Shown here one piece after another: positions 26,432 through 35,607 of a DNA stretch of 64,000 bases. Under the pieces are notes generated by a model that saw only the letters and a list, made by a program, of their open reading frames with translations, was not told the origin of the DNA and searched no databases. Position 1 is the stretch's first letter. Each line of letters starts with the position of its first letter. The DNA comes from Thermosynechococcaceae cyanobacterium MS004 (lineage in GTDB: Bacteria; Cyanobacteriota; Cyanobacteriia; Thermosynechococcales; Thermosynechococcaceae). The translations under genes were made by a program, and so were the position numbers. Where the stretch lies: assembly GCA_022402525.1 (NCBI GenBank), contig JAKRSB010000081.1, positions 62,001-126,000 of the forward strand, in the 5' to 3' direction.

Positions 26432-26560
26432 CAATGGTCTACGTAACGGCCTAGAGGATCTTTTTCTTAACGCTTAAGACACTCAATCGGTTGATGCGGC
26501 ACAATTTTTGTAACGCACAGTAGAGCGTGCTGAAGCGTGAGCGGTATTGTGATGGAAAGT

Positions 26561-26599
26561 TGTATAAATTCTTAAAATACCTTCCGTGAAATTTATACA
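26561..26599. promoter_or_regulatory. Perfect 10-bp inverted repeat upstream of the DUF2235 gene
   Basis: TGTATAAATT at 26561-26570 is matched exactly by AATTTATACA at 26590-26599, with a 19-bp spacer. It lies about 60 bp upstream of the DUF2235 start. It could be a two-site operator or an RNA hairpin in the leader; its left arm also resembles a -10 box (TATAAA). Confidence 0.5.
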
Positions 26600-26660
26600 G
26601 ACGCTAGAAATCAACGCTGAGTCAGGGTAATTTGCGATTTTCTCAGAGGAGGATCAGCCC

Positions 26661-27692
26661 ATGAAGCGCCTCGTTGTTTGCTGCGACGGCACCTGGAATG
26701 GCCTGTCGGGGAAATATCCAACCAACGTGCGGAAGCTCCGCGATGCAGTGCAAGCAATGGATGCCCAAGGCATCAAGCAAGCTGTATTTTACCAAGAGGG
26801 ATTGGGGACAAAGTGGCACGATCTCTTTGTGGGGGGTGCCTTTGGCTGGGGGATTGATGAAAATATTTCTGAGGTCTACCGATTCCTCTGTTTGAACTAT
26901 GCGCCTGGGGATGAGGTCTATTGTTTTGGCTTTAGTCGGGGAGCCTACACGGTACGGAGCTTAATTGGGCTGATCTATTGCTCTGGGCTGCTGCGCCCCT
27001 CAGAGATTAGCCGAATTCCAGAAGCCTATCGCCTCTACCGCGATCGCAATATCAGGCCCTCTAACCCCATTGCAGAGGAATTCCGGCGCAAGTTTGGCGA
27101 TCGCATTTCCATTAAAGTCTTGGGCTGCTGGGATACGGTAGGGTCTCTCGGCATTCCAGATTTGGTGCCCTTCATCCCCCTTGACCAGCTCATCAATCGT
27201 AAATACCAGTTCCACGATACTCAGCTCAGTGCCATTATCCAAAACGCCTTCCACGCGATCGCCATTGACGAACGACGCAAATCTTTTGTCGCAACGCACA
27301 TGGAGCCAAGCGACAAAAATCCAAATCAGGTGATTCGTGAAGTTTGGTTTCCGGGCACCCACGGCTGCGTGGGCGGCGGCACCCTCGCCAATCAGGGGCT
27401 ATCGGATGGGGCGCTACAGTGGATGGTTCAGCAGGTGTCGGCACTAAATTTAGCCATTGACCCGCGCCTATCAGATAGTCTCTTGCTGAACCCGCTCCTT
27501 AGCTTTGACACCAGCCTCGGCATCTTTCGCCTCGCGGGCGTCCAGGATCGTGATATCAAGCCTACGGATGCTTGGCACGAGAGCGTCCAAAAACGCTGGT
27601 GCGATCGCTCAGACTATCGCCCAAAAAAGCTGCAAGCAGCGCTAGGAGACAAGTTAGCGAAGGCCTGTCCTGCCAGTACCCCTGCGCCCTAG
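26661..27692 (+). CDS. DUF2235 alpha/beta-hydrolase (phospholipase-like)
   Basis: A protein of 343 residues. The N-terminus KRLVVCCDGTWNG and the nucleophile elbow GFSRGAYTVRSL are the signature of DUF2235, a family that includes Tle1-type phospholipases of type VI secretion. An Asp in CWDTVGSLG and a late His (FPGTHGCVGGG) complete a plausible Ser-Asp-His triad. There are no type VI genes in this window and no signal peptide, so a cytoplasmic lipase or esterase role is equally possible. AGAGGAGG lies about 8 nt before the ATG. It ends 4 bp inside the convergent YciI-like gene. Confidence 0.88.
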   Translation: MKRLVVCCDGTWNGLSGKYPTNVRKLRDAVQAMDAQGIKQAVFYQEGLGTKWHDLFVGGAFGWGIDENISEVYRFLCLNYAPGDEVYCFGFSRGAYTVRSLIGLIYCSGLLRPSEISRIPEAYRLYRDRNIRPSNPIAEEFRRKFGDRISIKVLGCWDTVGSLGIPDLVPFIPLDQLINRKYQFHDTQLSAIIQNAFHAIAIDERRKSFVATHMEPSDKNPNQVIREVWFPGTHGCVGGGTLANQGLSDGALQWMVQQVSALNLAIDPRLSDSLLLNPLLSFDTSLGIFRLAGVQDRDIKPTDAWHESVQKRWCDRSDYRPKKLQAALGDKLAKACPASTPAP

Positions 27693-27949
27693 ACCTGCAC
27701 CCATTCGTGCAGGTCATACTCCACGCAGTGATTCAGCACCAGAGGATCTTCCTGGACAAGCGCTTGAGCCTGAGCTAAATCCTGAGCCTGAAACAGCAGC
27801 ATTCCGCCCCGACTCTCTTTCCAGTAGCCCGTTTTGGCCTGGTGGCCTGCGGTATTCAGCGACTCAACATAGGCTTTATGGGCTGGCACAAACTGGTCAA
27901 AGGTAGACTTATCGACAATGCCGCGCTCAATTTTGACAAACCAGGGCAT
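27689..27949 (-). CDS. YciI-family protein
   Basis: A small protein of 86 residues with the ferredoxin-like alpha+beta layout of YciI: an initial strand (PWFVKIERG), an AHKAYVESLNTAG helix, and the late motif AQALVQEDPLVLNHCVEYDLHEW. YciI proteins are small cytoplasmic proteins, some with dehydrochlorinase-like or dimeric stress roles; no specific function is known here. It overlaps the end of the convergent DUF2235 gene by 4 bp and lies downstream of mtnP on the same strand. Confidence 0.85.
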   Translation of the reverse strand: MPWFVKIERGIVDKSTFDQFVPAHKAYVESLNTAGHQAKTGYWKESRGGMLLFQAQDLAQAQALVQEDPLVLNHCVEYDLHEWVQV

Positions 27950-28016
27950 GAACTTTCTCTCGGTCGGTATTGCGTAAGGGTTTCTCCACGCTTTAGTCCC
28001 TACAGGGTTTTAGTCC

Positions 28017-28889
28017 CTACAGGTATTTCTGAAGCAGCAGCGCCAGCTTTTCTTTGGTTGCAGGTGGGACTTGATCCAGGGGCGTAATGATGGCGTATTT
28101 CAAAGCATCATGGGCTTTGGAGATTGGATAGGATGTGCTCAGACGCTTCACGCTTTCTTGAATCACGCGCTGGGCGTTCTGGGCATTTTTTTGCAGATTT
28201 TGAATCACCATTTCGACGGTAACGCTGTCATGGTCTGGATGCCAGCAGTCGTAGTCCGTAGACAAAGCGAGGGTGGCGTAGGCTATTTCTGCCTCACGGG
28301 CCAGCTTGGCTTCTTGCAGGTTGGTCATACCAATAATGGTGCCGCCCCAGCTTCGGTAAAGGTTTGACTCAGCTTGGGTGGAAAAGGCTGGTCCTTCCAT
28401 ACAGACATAGGTGCCGCCGCGATGGAGGGTGACATCAGATAAGTTGAGAGAGGCGATCGCGTCTCCTAAAATCTGAGCCAATGCCGCACAAATGGGTTCG
28501 CCAAAGCTGACGTGGCCGACAATGCCATCCCCAAAGAACGTCGAGACGCGCAGTCGAGTCCGGTCAATAAACTGGTCGGGAATAACCATATCTAAGGGCT
28601 TAACTTCAGCCTGGAGTGACCCCACGGCAGAGGCTGAAATAATGTACTCAACGCCCAGGGATTTTAAGGCATAGATATTGGCGCGGAAGGGGAGTTCTGT
28701 GGGCGTTAGGGTATGGTGTCGCCCATGACGCGCTAAGAAGGCAACCCGTGTACCGTCCAGGGTGCCCAAAATCACGGCATCTGAGGGGGAACCAAAGGGG
28801 GTATCGATTTGGCGCTCTTCAATATCCTTAAGCGCCTCCATTTTGTAAAGGCCACTGCCCCCAATAATGCCAATCCTTGCCTCAGCCAT
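28017..28889 (-). CDS. mtnP: S-methyl-5'-thioadenosine phosphorylase
   Basis: Phosphorolyses methylthioadenosine to adenine and methylthioribose-1-phosphate in methionine salvage. The N-terminal [10 protein letters not shown], the phosphate-binding [11 protein letters not shown], the purine-site [15 protein letters not shown] and the [17 protein letters not shown] motif (Met-Thr in the nucleoside site) are all present. Length (290 residues) is normal. It is followed on the same strand by the YciI gene after 67 bp. Other salvage genes are not in the window. Confidence 0.96.
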   Translation of the reverse strand: MAEARIGIIGGSGLYKMEALKDIEERQIDTPFGSPSDAVILGTLDGTRVAFLARHGRHHTLTPTELPFRANIYALKSLGVEYIISASAVGSLQAEVKPLDMVIPDQFIDRTRLRVSTFFGDGIVGHVSFGEPICAALAQILGDAIASLNLSDVTLHRGGTYVCMEGPAFSTQAESNLYRSWGGTIIGMTNLQEAKLAREAEIAYATLALSTDYDCWHPDHDSVTVEMVIQNLQKNAQNAQRVIQESVKRLSTSYPISKAHDALKYAIITPLDQVPPATKEKLALLLQKYL

Positions 28890-29157
28890 AACGATGCTCT
28901 CTTATATTTTATTCCTTTTGTAGTGTAGGAGGGCAGGCGCATTTTGCCTACGCTTACCCCTGTTCTGGAGTCTTTATCTTCTATGACCCCTTGAAGAAAA
29001 GCGATCGCCCCCTCCGCAACTGCGATCGCCTTCCCAGCTTTGCTTCTCTAGCCGTTGGTTGCTGCCAGAATTACCTGCATCAACCCAGTGATCGTGTCGA
29101 GCAGGGTGGAGATGAGGATGGCGATCGCTAAAAATAAATGGCGCAACTGTGGGATGG

Positions 29158-29395
29158 GGAGATCAGTGACCGGACAATTGCGCATGCCCTGCATAAGACT
29201 GGGTTGACGCGAAAAAAAGACCTACGGCTCCCAAGAACGCGATGAACTCAAGCGCCAAGCATACTTGGCGCACATTCTTGGCGCACATAGAGTCTATTGA
29301 GCTAGCGAAAATCGTCTATGCAGACGAAGCAGGAATGGACAATCGAGACGAATACGCCTACGGATGGAACGAAAAGGAGGAGCGTTTTCATTGCA
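29158..29395 (+). pseudogene. Decayed IS630-type transposase fragment
   Basis: Translation in two frames gives pieces of an IS630/Tc1-type transposase: ISDRTIAHALHKTGLTRKK, then (shifted at a run of A) KKTYGSQERDELKRQAYLAHI, then (shifted back after a duplicated CTTGGCGCACAT) KIVYADEAGMDNRDEYAYGWN. The last piece contains the first catalytic Asp region of the DDE domain. The N-terminal HTH and the C-terminal DDE residues are missing, so it is a relic. The rest of the 28890-29472 gap shows no gene I can support. Confidence 0.75.
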
Positions 29396-29472
29396 GTGAG
29401 ATGCTCCCCAAACTGAATCCTTGTTTAGGGAGCATCAGAATCAAGTCAGCACAAAACCCGTCTAGCCGCCAA

Positions 29473-30849
29473 CTAGGAGATGGCTTTCAAGGTCACTTGA
29501 ATACCATGTCTAGCCCGAAGTGTAATCGAGGGCTGTAGTTCGATCTTTTGATTGGCAACAAGATCTAGCTCAAATTTCTGGGCGATCGCGGCTAGCAACA
29601 ACACCGCCTCCATCATCGCAAAACTCTTGCCAATACAGACACGAGGGCCATCACCAAACGGGAAATAGACCCCGCGAGGGAATTGCTTTTCTAGGTCGTC
29701 TGCCCATCGCTCCGGTTGAAACACTTCGGGGTTATTAAAGTACCGTGGATCGCGGTGCATTGCCCATTGACTCGCCAATACGGTCGCTCCTTTCGGGATG
29801 ACATAACCATCCAATTCATAATCTGCAATGGCTTCCCGTGATACATCGGTCGCTGGTGGATAGAGTCGCATGGATTCCTTGAGAACCCAATTTGTGTAAA
29901 CCAACTGGGGCAGATCCGCTAAACTGGGCACTCGACCCTTCAGCACGGTTTTCAGTTCAGCATTAAGTTTTGCTCGCACTTGGGGATGCTGAGCAAGCAA
30001 CATCCAGGTCCACGAGAGTGCGTTAGCAGTCGTTTCATGACCTGCCAAAATCAAGGTTAAAACTTCATCGCGTAACTGGGTATCGGTCATCCGGGAGCCA
30101 TCATCTGCGTCTTCTACCTGCATTAACATCCCAAGCAAGTCGTTCCCTGCTGTATTGGTGGTTCGCCGCTGGTTGATCATGGCAGACACCGTTTCATCTA
30201 ACAGTTCGATTGCCGATTGCAGTTGCTTATCCATAGCCTCAGAGGATAGATCAGCCTCCGAGGCGGGCATTTCACCAATTTCACTCAAAGCTGCCTTAAT
30301 ACCGATCGCCTCTCGATGTTCCACCCAGTTCATGGCCACATCAAGGGCATGGGCAATACTCCCTGCGGCAGAGTCCTGAACATCCTGGCTAAACAGGGTT
30401 TTCATCACGATGTTGAGCGTCAGGCGCATCATTTCCTCATGGACATCCAGGACTGAGCCATCCTGCCATGTTGCCAACATCCGTTGGGTGTATTCCACCA
30501 TCACCTCCCCATAGCTCTTAATTTGCTGCTGATGGAAGACGGGCTGAGAGAGTCGTCGTTGCCGCAGCCAGAAATCTCCTTCACTGGTCAATAGTCCATT
30601 GCCTAAGATGCTCCGGAGCTGCTGCAAGTCTTTTGCTTTGATGAACGAGAGGCGATCTTTGAGGACTTGGGTAATGTAGTCAGGGTTGGTCAGGAGGCAA
30701 AAGAGTTCATCGCCTAGCTGCAAAGGGATGATGCCTTGGCCTTGATAGTCTTGGGTACAACGCTGGGTAAATCCAAGGCGATCAAGGCTGATCTCACGTA
30801 GTGCAGAAGCCACATCGGGATGGGGAAGGGTCATTAAATCTTGCGGCAT
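29473..30849 (-). CDS. Cytochrome P450 (second, unrelated to CYP110)
   Basis: A heme-thiolate monooxygenase of 458 residues. The I-helix motif is AGHETTANALSW, the K-helix ESMRLYPP (ExxR) and the heme loop FGDGPRVCIGKSFAMME with the ligand Cys. It is clearly different from the CYP110 gene at 19 kb and closer to CYP102/CYP4-like bacterial enzymes. An ATG at 30849 preceded by GGAGGAA is chosen over an upstream start. It is transcribed divergently from a TetR regulator, with operator-like sites between them, so induction by a substrate-like ligand is likely. Confidence 0.94.
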   Translation of the reverse strand: MPQDLMTLPHPDVASALREISLDRLGFTQRCTQDYQGQGIIPLQLGDELFCLLTNPDYITQVLKDRLSFIKAKDLQQLRSILGNGLLTSEGDFWLRQRRLSQPVFHQQQIKSYGEVMVEYTQRMLATWQDGSVLDVHEEMMRLTLNIVMKTLFSQDVQDSAAGSIAHALDVAMNWVEHREAIGIKAALSEIGEMPASEADLSSEAMDKQLQSAIELLDETVSAMINQRRTTNTAGNDLLGMLMQVEDADDGSRMTDTQLRDEVLTLILAGHETTANALSWTWMLLAQHPQVRAKLNAELKTVLKGRVPSLADLPQLVYTNWVLKESMRLYPPATDVSREAIADYELDGYVIPKGATVLASQWAMHRDPRYFNNPEVFQPERWADDLEKQFPRGVYFPFGDGPRVCIGKSFAMMEAVLLLAAIAQKFELDLVANQKIELQPSITLRARHGIQVTLKAIS

Positions 30850-30883
30850 TGTGGGTTCCTCCAGAATGATTTGCGCTACAATG

Positions 30884-30922
30884 TGAGCATTGCTCATGAT
30901 TTGACAATATGAGCATCATTCA
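30884..30922. promoter_or_regulatory. Probable TetR operators between P450 and regulator genes
   Basis: Two related 13-bp sites, TGAGCATTGCTCA (30884-30896, nearly perfect palindrome) and TGAGCATCATTCA (30910-30922), lie 26 bp apart. A longer inverted repeat TTGACAA/TTGTCAA (30901-30907 and 30927-30933) encloses the second site. On the minus strand its TTGACA could act as a -35 box for the P450, with a poor -10 (ATATTG) 17 bp downstream. Confidence 0.6.
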
Positions 30923-30984
30923 TGTTTTGTCAAGCAAGAAGTGAGCAATCCTCGCTTTTTGATCCTAAGAAGAGGAGTAAACCG

Positions 30985-31623
30985 ATGTTTGACAGGTCAT
31001 CCAGTGTCAGCACGATCCGACGTAAGCCCAACCAAGCCCGCAGTCAGGAACGAGTCAACCGCATTCTCGATGTGGCAGAAGCGTTGTTTGTTTCGCAGGG
31101 CTATGCTGCCACCACGACCAACGAGATCGCCAAACAGGCCCAAGTGCCCATTGGCTCGCTCTACCAGTTTTTTTCAGACAAGAAAGCGATCGTACAAGCT
31201 TTAACGGTTCGCTATAATCAGCTTCTCCGCGAACGTTTAGCACTTTTCAGTACGGCAGAACTCACAAAATTACCGTTATCTACTTATGTGGAGCAGTTGA
31301 TTGACACCACCACTCAGTTCTTCAATGACTATCCCGGATACTATGCCATTTTTATGGAAGTCCAAGGATCGGTGCCTGAAGTCCAGGAAGTCGAAGATAC
31401 TGCTGACGCTCAACTCGTTGCAGATTTGGCAAGGTCGCTTGTGCAACGAGACGCTAGTAAAGATACGGTAGATTATGAAATAGTCACTTTTGTCTTAGTA
31501 AAGGCGATCGGTTCACTCGTATGGCTATCCCTTGGTCAAGAGCAAGCATTTCAGCAGCGATTGATTGTAGAAGCAAAACGGCTGGCGCTCAGCTATCTGC
31601 AGAGTTATTTTCCATCCAGTTAA
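30985..31623 (+). CDS. TetR/AcrR-family transcriptional regulator
   Basis: A regulator of 212 residues. The N-terminal HTH (about residues 22-68; RILDVAEALFVSQGY, TTTNEIAKQAQVPIGSLYQFF) is classical TetR. The C-terminal helical domain is ligand-binding and unassigned; it contains TRxF-like TTQFFNDYPGYYAIFMEVQ. The ATG at 30985 is chosen because AGAGGAG lies 7 nt upstream; an ATG at 30922 would overlap the operator region. Divergent to a P450 gene, so it probably represses that gene and itself. Confidence 0.92.
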   Translation: MFDRSSSVSTIRRKPNQARSQERVNRILDVAEALFVSQGYAATTTNEIAKQAQVPIGSLYQFFSDKKAIVQALTVRYNQLLRERLALFSTAELTKLPLSTYVEQLIDTTTQFFNDYPGYYAIFMEVQGSVPEVQEVEDTADAQLVADLARSLVQRDASKDTVDYEIVTFVLVKAIGSLVWLSLGQEQAFQQRLIVEAKRLALSYLQSYFPSS

Positions 31624-31659
31624 GTGCGAGTTGACAACCCGTTGCACGCCAGCCTGATC

Positions 31660-31935
31660 AAAAGTCCCTCGAAATAAAGATTTTTTTAAGGAATGGGGTT
31701 GACTAGGCTCACAAGGTATCCTTGCTCGGATTAAAACCGGGCGATGTTATGCCCATCGCTACCCATTACTTCTAGGCAAGTATGAACTTCACTGACCTCA
31801 GGGTAAGCCAGCCATTGTAAGAGTTCTTGATATCCCTCAGAGGAGTTTTCCATTGCTTTCGGTTTACGTTGACCGTTGGCTAACACCAGACAAACATGAG
31901 ACAAACATGGATTTTACTTTTGCCTACATGATCCG
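31660..31935 (-). pseudogene. Decayed IS110-type transposase fragment
   Basis: Minus-strand translation gives VGKSKIHVCL, VLANGQRKPKAMENSSEGYQ, ELLQWL, VHTCLEVMGSDGHNIARF, and SEQGYLVSLVNPIP. These match the N-terminal DEDD domain of IS110-family transposases (first catalytic Asp region and the CLE-TG and VVNP motifs). An 11-bp direct duplication (CATGTTTGTCT) shifts the frame and two in-frame TAA stops follow, so it is inactive. The C-terminal half is missing. The remainder of the gap to rlmN shows no gene. Confidence 0.72.
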
Positions 31936-32064
31936 TTCTCAAGATACAAATCAACCCGCTCAACAGCATAGAGATTGAGTGCCTCCATCTAGGAAATACC
32001 TGTCACTTTTGCACCTGTCACTTTTGTACGTTTCACTTTTGTCCTATTCGGTTTGTCTTGCTCT

Positions 32065-33171
32065 ATGCCTAAAGCTGCTGCCTCATCGCGCTTTGCTCCC
32101 ACGCTCCAAGCCCCTTTGCTGACGCTAAAAGACTGTACGGTGAAGTCTTTGCCGCCGCTCTTAGGCGCGACGAAAACTCAGCTCACAGACTGGGTGCAGG
32201 CACAGGGGCAGCCTGCTTATCGAGGGCAGCAGCTTCACCAGTGGATTTATCAGAAAGGGGCGCGATCGCTCCTGGACATTACGGTTTTTCCGAAACAGTG
32301 GCGGGAGATGGTGGCGGATATCCCCGTGGGCCGCTCTGAGCTGCACCATCGCTCAGAAGCGCAGGACGGCACGGTTAAGTTTTTGCTGCGGCTCGCGGAT
32401 GGGCAAATTATTGAGACGGTCGGTATTCCAACGGCGCGCAGATTGACGGTGTGCGTTTCGTCTCAGGTGGGCTGCGCCATGGGGTGCGACTTTTGCGCCA
32501 CGGGGAAGGGCGGTTTTTTGCGACATCTCGCCTGCCACGAAATTGTAGATCAGGTCTTGACCGTCCAAGAAGACTTTCAGGAGCGCGTCAGCAACATTGT
32601 CTTTATGGGCATGGGTGAACCGCTCTTGAATTTGGAGAATGTGACCGCAGCCGTTCGGTCACTGAATGAAGACATTGGCATCGGCCAGCGCTCCATTACC
32701 ATCTCGACCGTAGGCATTCCGGGTCGCATTCGCCAGCTTGCCGAGTATGACCTTCAGGTTACGCTGGCAGTGAGTCTGCACGCCTCTAACCAGACCCTGC
32801 GCGAAAAACTGGTACCCAGCGCCAAGCATTATCGCCTTGAAGCCCTGCTGGCTGACTGTCGAGCCTACGTGGAGCGTACTGGTCGCCGCATTAGCTTTGA
32901 GTACATTGTGCTGGCGGGGTTCAATGACCGGACAGAACATGCCTTTGAACTGGCAAAGCTGCTGCGAGGTTTTCAGGCCCATGTGAACCTAATTCCCTAC
33001 AACCCCATCAACGAAGTAGATTACCAGCGCCCCACGCCGCAGCAGCTCCAGGCCTTTCTGCAAGTGCTACAGCGTCAGCATATTGCCGCCAGCATTCGCC
33101 AGTCCCGTGGTCTTGACCAAGATGCCGCCTGCGGCCAGCTCCGCGCCTCTCTTGCGGAATCAGTGGGTTAA
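32065..33171 (+). CDS. rlmN: 23S rRNA (adenine2503-C2)-methyltransferase / tRNA methyltransferase
   Basis: A radical-SAM enzyme of 368 residues that methylates C2 of A2503 in 23S rRNA, and often A37 in tRNA. The [4Fe-4S] cluster motif is CAMGCDFC. The N-terminal accessory domain ([17 protein letters not shown]) and the GMGEPLLN motif are present, as is the catalytic Cys near the end ([13 protein letters not shown]). An ATG at 32065 is used; a TTG at 32053 is also open. It overlaps the convergent lipoate ligase-like gene by 4 bp. Confidence 0.96.
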   Translation: MPKAAASSRFAPTLQAPLLTLKDCTVKSLPPLLGATKTQLTDWVQAQGQPAYRGQQLHQWIYQKGARSLLDITVFPKQWREMVADIPVGRSELHHRSEAQDGTVKFLLRLADGQIIETVGIPTARRLTVCVSSQVGCAMGCDFCATGKGGFLRHLACHEIVDQVLTVQEDFQERVSNIVFMGMGEPLLNLENVTAAVRSLNEDIGIGQRSITISTVGIPGRIRQLAEYDLQVTLAVSLHASNQTLREKLVPSAKHYRLEALLADCRAYVERTGRRISFEYIVLAGFNDRTEHAFELAKLLRGFQAHVNLIPYNPINEVDYQRPTPQQLQAFLQVLQRQHIAASIRQSRGLDQDAACGQLRASLAESVG

Positions 33172-33950
33172 CCCTCGGTACCGTAAGCCTCAGCACCGTA
33201 AGCCTCAGCACCGAAAACCTCCGCATCAGGAAGATAGGAACCAATCGCTTCCCACTCCGTAGAATCTAGGGGACTGACTGTAAATTCAACGCCAAACTCT
33301 TGGGTCGCCGCCTGAATCAGTCCGTCGATGACTTGAGAAATTGCTGGATAAGGATTGGGCTGAATCGCCGAAGTGATTGATTCGCCAAACACCTGACGCC
33401 ACAGATCAGGATCGGCCGCAATTTGCATCGCTCCATGCTGAAGTACGGTCTGTCCGCGCCAAGCTTGGGCGCTACCAATGAGCTTTTCTCCGTTGGGTTT
33501 TACCAGGTCAGCCGCCGTGGCGCTTTCAAAGCAGTTAACCTGGCGGTGGTAGCCACGCCCTGCCTTGCCAAACTGTAGCTCTACGTTGAGCGATCGCCAT
33601 CCCTCCACCAAAAATCGGCAAAGATATTCATAGGCTTCACGGCGATGTCCAGACTGGTGGGGCACTACCAAACTGTAGGTCAAGTCACCCCCATGCAGTA
33701 CCGCCCGCCCCCCCGTCGGTCGCCGCACCAAGTCAAGGGGCTGATCCTTGTACCTTAACCCCTGCCAATGCTGCGGCCAGGATTGCTGATGTCGCCCTAA
33801 AGAAATGGCAGCGGGTGTCCAGCTATAAAACCGAAGCGCTGGAGGGTGGAGCCCCGCGTGACACTGCTCAAACAGCCAAGCGTCGATCGCCATCTGGTAT
33901 CGCCCAGCCCCCTGCCAATGGGGAATCAATCGCCAATTTTTCGTTGTCAA
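33168..33950 (-). CDS. Lipoate/octanoate protein ligase-family protein
   Basis: A protein of 260 residues with the biotin/lipoate ligase fold. Seen are the N-terminal [26 protein letters not shown], the conserved [22 protein letters not shown] and the catalytic-Lys region [12 protein letters not shown]. Members transfer lipoyl or octanoyl groups to carrier proteins; the exact type (LplA, LipM or LipL) is not resolved. The start is a TTG, as no upstream in-frame ATG exists before a stop. The C-terminus ([14 protein letters not shown]) is a 15-bp tandem DNA repeat read as protein. Confidence 0.88.
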   Translation of the reverse strand: MTTKNWRLIPHWQGAGRYQMAIDAWLFEQCHAGLHPPALRFYSWTPAAISLGRHQQSWPQHWQGLRYKDQPLDLVRRPTGGRAVLHGGDLTYSLVVPHQSGHRREAYEYLCRFLVEGWRSLNVELQFGKAGRGYHRQVNCFESATAADLVKPNGEKLIGSAQAWRGQTVLQHGAMQIAADPDLWRQVFGESITSAIQPNPYPAISQVIDGLIQAATQEFGVEFTVSPLDSTEWEAIGSYLPDAEVFGAEAYGAEAYGTEG

Positions 33951-34122
33951 GTTTGCATCATCAACTTTGTATCATCAGTTTTGCGTCATGACTTGCACCA
34001 TGATTTGCGTCCTGATCTGTCTGCCTCATCGCCTTTCTTCTGCATGGACTGCGATACTATTTTGAACACCCATTTGAACACCCATCCATCTTTGCTGCCA
34101 GTTCCCCTCGTCTCCCTGCCCT

Positions 34123-34464
34123 ATGGTTACGATTGTCATCACGTTTAATATTAGTCTGGCGATCGCCTGCCTATTCCTATTCTGGTGGCTTCTCCAGCTC
34201 CAGCAAAAGCTGCGACGGGCCAATCATGCGCTCATCCTGGCAGAATCTAAAACCCATCGTGTCCTACACAACGCCCCCTACTATATTCATCAGGGGCAGC
34301 AGGGCACCCAGCAGCTACGCCAATCTCTTGCTCAGCTAGGCGTCATGCAGCAGTCTATTAATCGCTGGATTGCACTCATCAGCCTCGTGCGATTGATTAA
34401 ACCAAGCAGAATAAAGGCATATAGGATATTGTCATCTCAAAAAAGCCGTTTTCAGGGGAAATAA
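34123..34464 (+). CDS. Small membrane-anchored protein of unknown function
   Basis: A protein of 113 residues with an N-terminal transmembrane helix (ITFNISLAIACLFLFWWLLQL) and a basic, amphipathic C-terminal half. I recognise no family. It starts 7 bp upstream in operon order from a YtxH-type protein and on the same strand as a DUF948 protein, both of which are also single-pass anchored proteins, so the three may form one envelope-associated set. Confidence 0.65.
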   Translation: MVTIVITFNISLAIACLFLFWWLLQLQQKLRRANHALILAESKTHRVLHNAPYYIHQGQQGTQQLRQSLAQLGVMQQSINRWIALISLVRLIKPSRIKAYRILSSQKSRFQGK

Positions 34465-34470
34465 GTCAAG

Positions 34471-34794
34471 ATGTCACACAGACGCTCAGGTTTATTTATT
34501 GGTGGAGTGTTGCTTGGAACAGCACTAGGCACCGTAGCCGGATGGCTGAGTGCCCCCCGCCCAGGCCGTGAAACCCGCGAAATTCTTAAGAAGTCTGCTG
34601 AGGCTCTACCAGAATTAGCGGAAGACTTATCCGCAAACCTTCAGCTTCAGGCTAACCGCCTTTCCGTCTCCGCCCTACAGCGATGGGATGATACCCTAGA
34701 CCAGCTCAAAGAAGCGCTCAATGCTGGCATAGAAGCCGCCAATGCCCAGCGCCAGACCCTAGAGGGGATAAAAAAAGAAGATGATGCCGCCTAG
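34471..34794 (+). CDS. YtxH-domain protein
   Basis: A protein of 107 residues. A glycine-rich transmembrane segment (GLFIGGVLLGTALGTVAGWLSAP) is followed by the RPGRETREILK motif typical of YtxH and a long amphipathic helix. YtxH proteins are general-stress-related membrane proteins of unclear mechanism. It begins 7 bp after the preceding gene, indicating co-transcription. Confidence 0.85.
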   Translation: MSHRRSGLFIGGVLLGTALGTVAGWLSAPRPGRETREILKKSAEALPELAEDLSANLQLQANRLSVSALQRWDDTLDQLKEALNAGIEAANAQRQTLEGIKKEDDAA

Positions 34795-34853
34795 CCCTAC
34801 CTCCGTCCCAAAGACTCGACCCATTCCCCAGCAGATCGCTTAAATCTACTGCC

Positions 34854-34924
34854 CAGTAGACCCATTACCCAGTAGACCCATTACCCAGTAGACTCATTAT
34901 CCACTAGACCCATTGTCCACTAGA
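34854..34924. repeat. 16-bp tandem repeat, about four and a half copies
   Basis: Variants of CAGTAGACCCATTACC follow one another in the gap between the YtxH and DUF948 genes. Later copies diverge (CACTAGACCCATTGTC). Confidence 0.88.
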
Positions 34925-34965
34925 GCTACAGCGCCTCAAATAATCCGGAGCGCCCCAAGAAAACC

Positions 34966-35607
34966 GTGACCGAACCTGTATTTTGGCTAGCCTGCTCTTT
35001 TGTCCTTGTTGCCGTTTGTTTGGCAGCGGTTTTAATGGCGGCTATTCCTGCGCTACAGGAACTTGCCCGTGCCTCCCGCAGCGCGGAGAAGCTTTTTGAT
35101 ACGCTCTACCGAGAATTGCCGCCCACCCTAGAGGCCATTCGGTTGACCGGTCTGGAAATTAGCGATCTTACCGATGATCTCAGCGAGGGGGTTGAGAGTG
35201 CAGGAAAGGTTGCCCAACAGTTTGACCAGGGACTTCGGAGCGCTCAGCGCCAGGTACAGGGAATGGGCACCACAACCCAGAGCGTTTTTGTGGGAGTACA
35301 GGCAGCTTGGAAAACGCTCATGCGCCCAACATCAAAGTCGAGGGCTAAGTCCAATAAGGGTCGATCTAGTAACGCTAAATCGAATCGTGCCCGACAGCGT
35401 CCCTCAGCCAGAACCCGCGATCGCCTCACAGACTCTCCCTCAACCACAGGCCGCGATCGCTCCCCTTACGACGAACCCCAGTGGCCAACCAACGCTGACT
35501 CAACCCCTGAGACTGGTTCAACCCTTGAAGCTGGTTCAACCCCTGAAGCGATCGCCCCTGACCTAGCGGAAGATCTTCTCAACCCAGATCCTTTGCCCGA
35601 CGAGTAA
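34966..35607 (+). CDS. DUF948-domain membrane protein
   Basis: A protein of 213 residues with a GTG start. The N-terminal transmembrane helix (residues 5-27) is followed by the DUF948 region (PALQELARASRSAEKLFDTL, IRLTGLEISDLTDDLSEGV) predicted to be coiled coil. From about residue 122 the protein is basic and low in complexity (Lys/Arg/Ser/Asn), then acidic, with a tandem repeat (TPETGSTLEAGSTPEA). DUF948 and YtxH genes are frequent neighbours. Function unknown. Confidence 0.82.
   Translation: MTEPVFWLACSFVLVAVCLAAVLMAAIPALQELARASRSAEKLFDTLYRELPPTLEAIRLTGLEISDLTDDLSEGVESAGKVAQQFDQGLRSAQRQVQGMGTTTQSVFVGVQAAWKTLMRPTSKSRAKSNKGRSSNAKSNRARQRPSARTRDRLTDSPSTTGRDRSPYDEPQWPTNADSTPETGSTLEAGSTPEAIAPDLAEDLLNPDPLPDE

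Noticed and set aside
26661-27692. The DUF2235 gene as a type VI secretion effector
   Set aside because: No type VI structural, immunity or VgrG/PAAR genes are near it; family membership alone is not sufficient.
29048-29185. A 45-codon minus-strand frame (MRNCPVTDLPIPQLRHLFLA) with a hydrophobic stretch
   Set aside because: It partly overlaps the IS630 relic on the other strand, has no clear Shine-Dalgarno, and no family is recognised.
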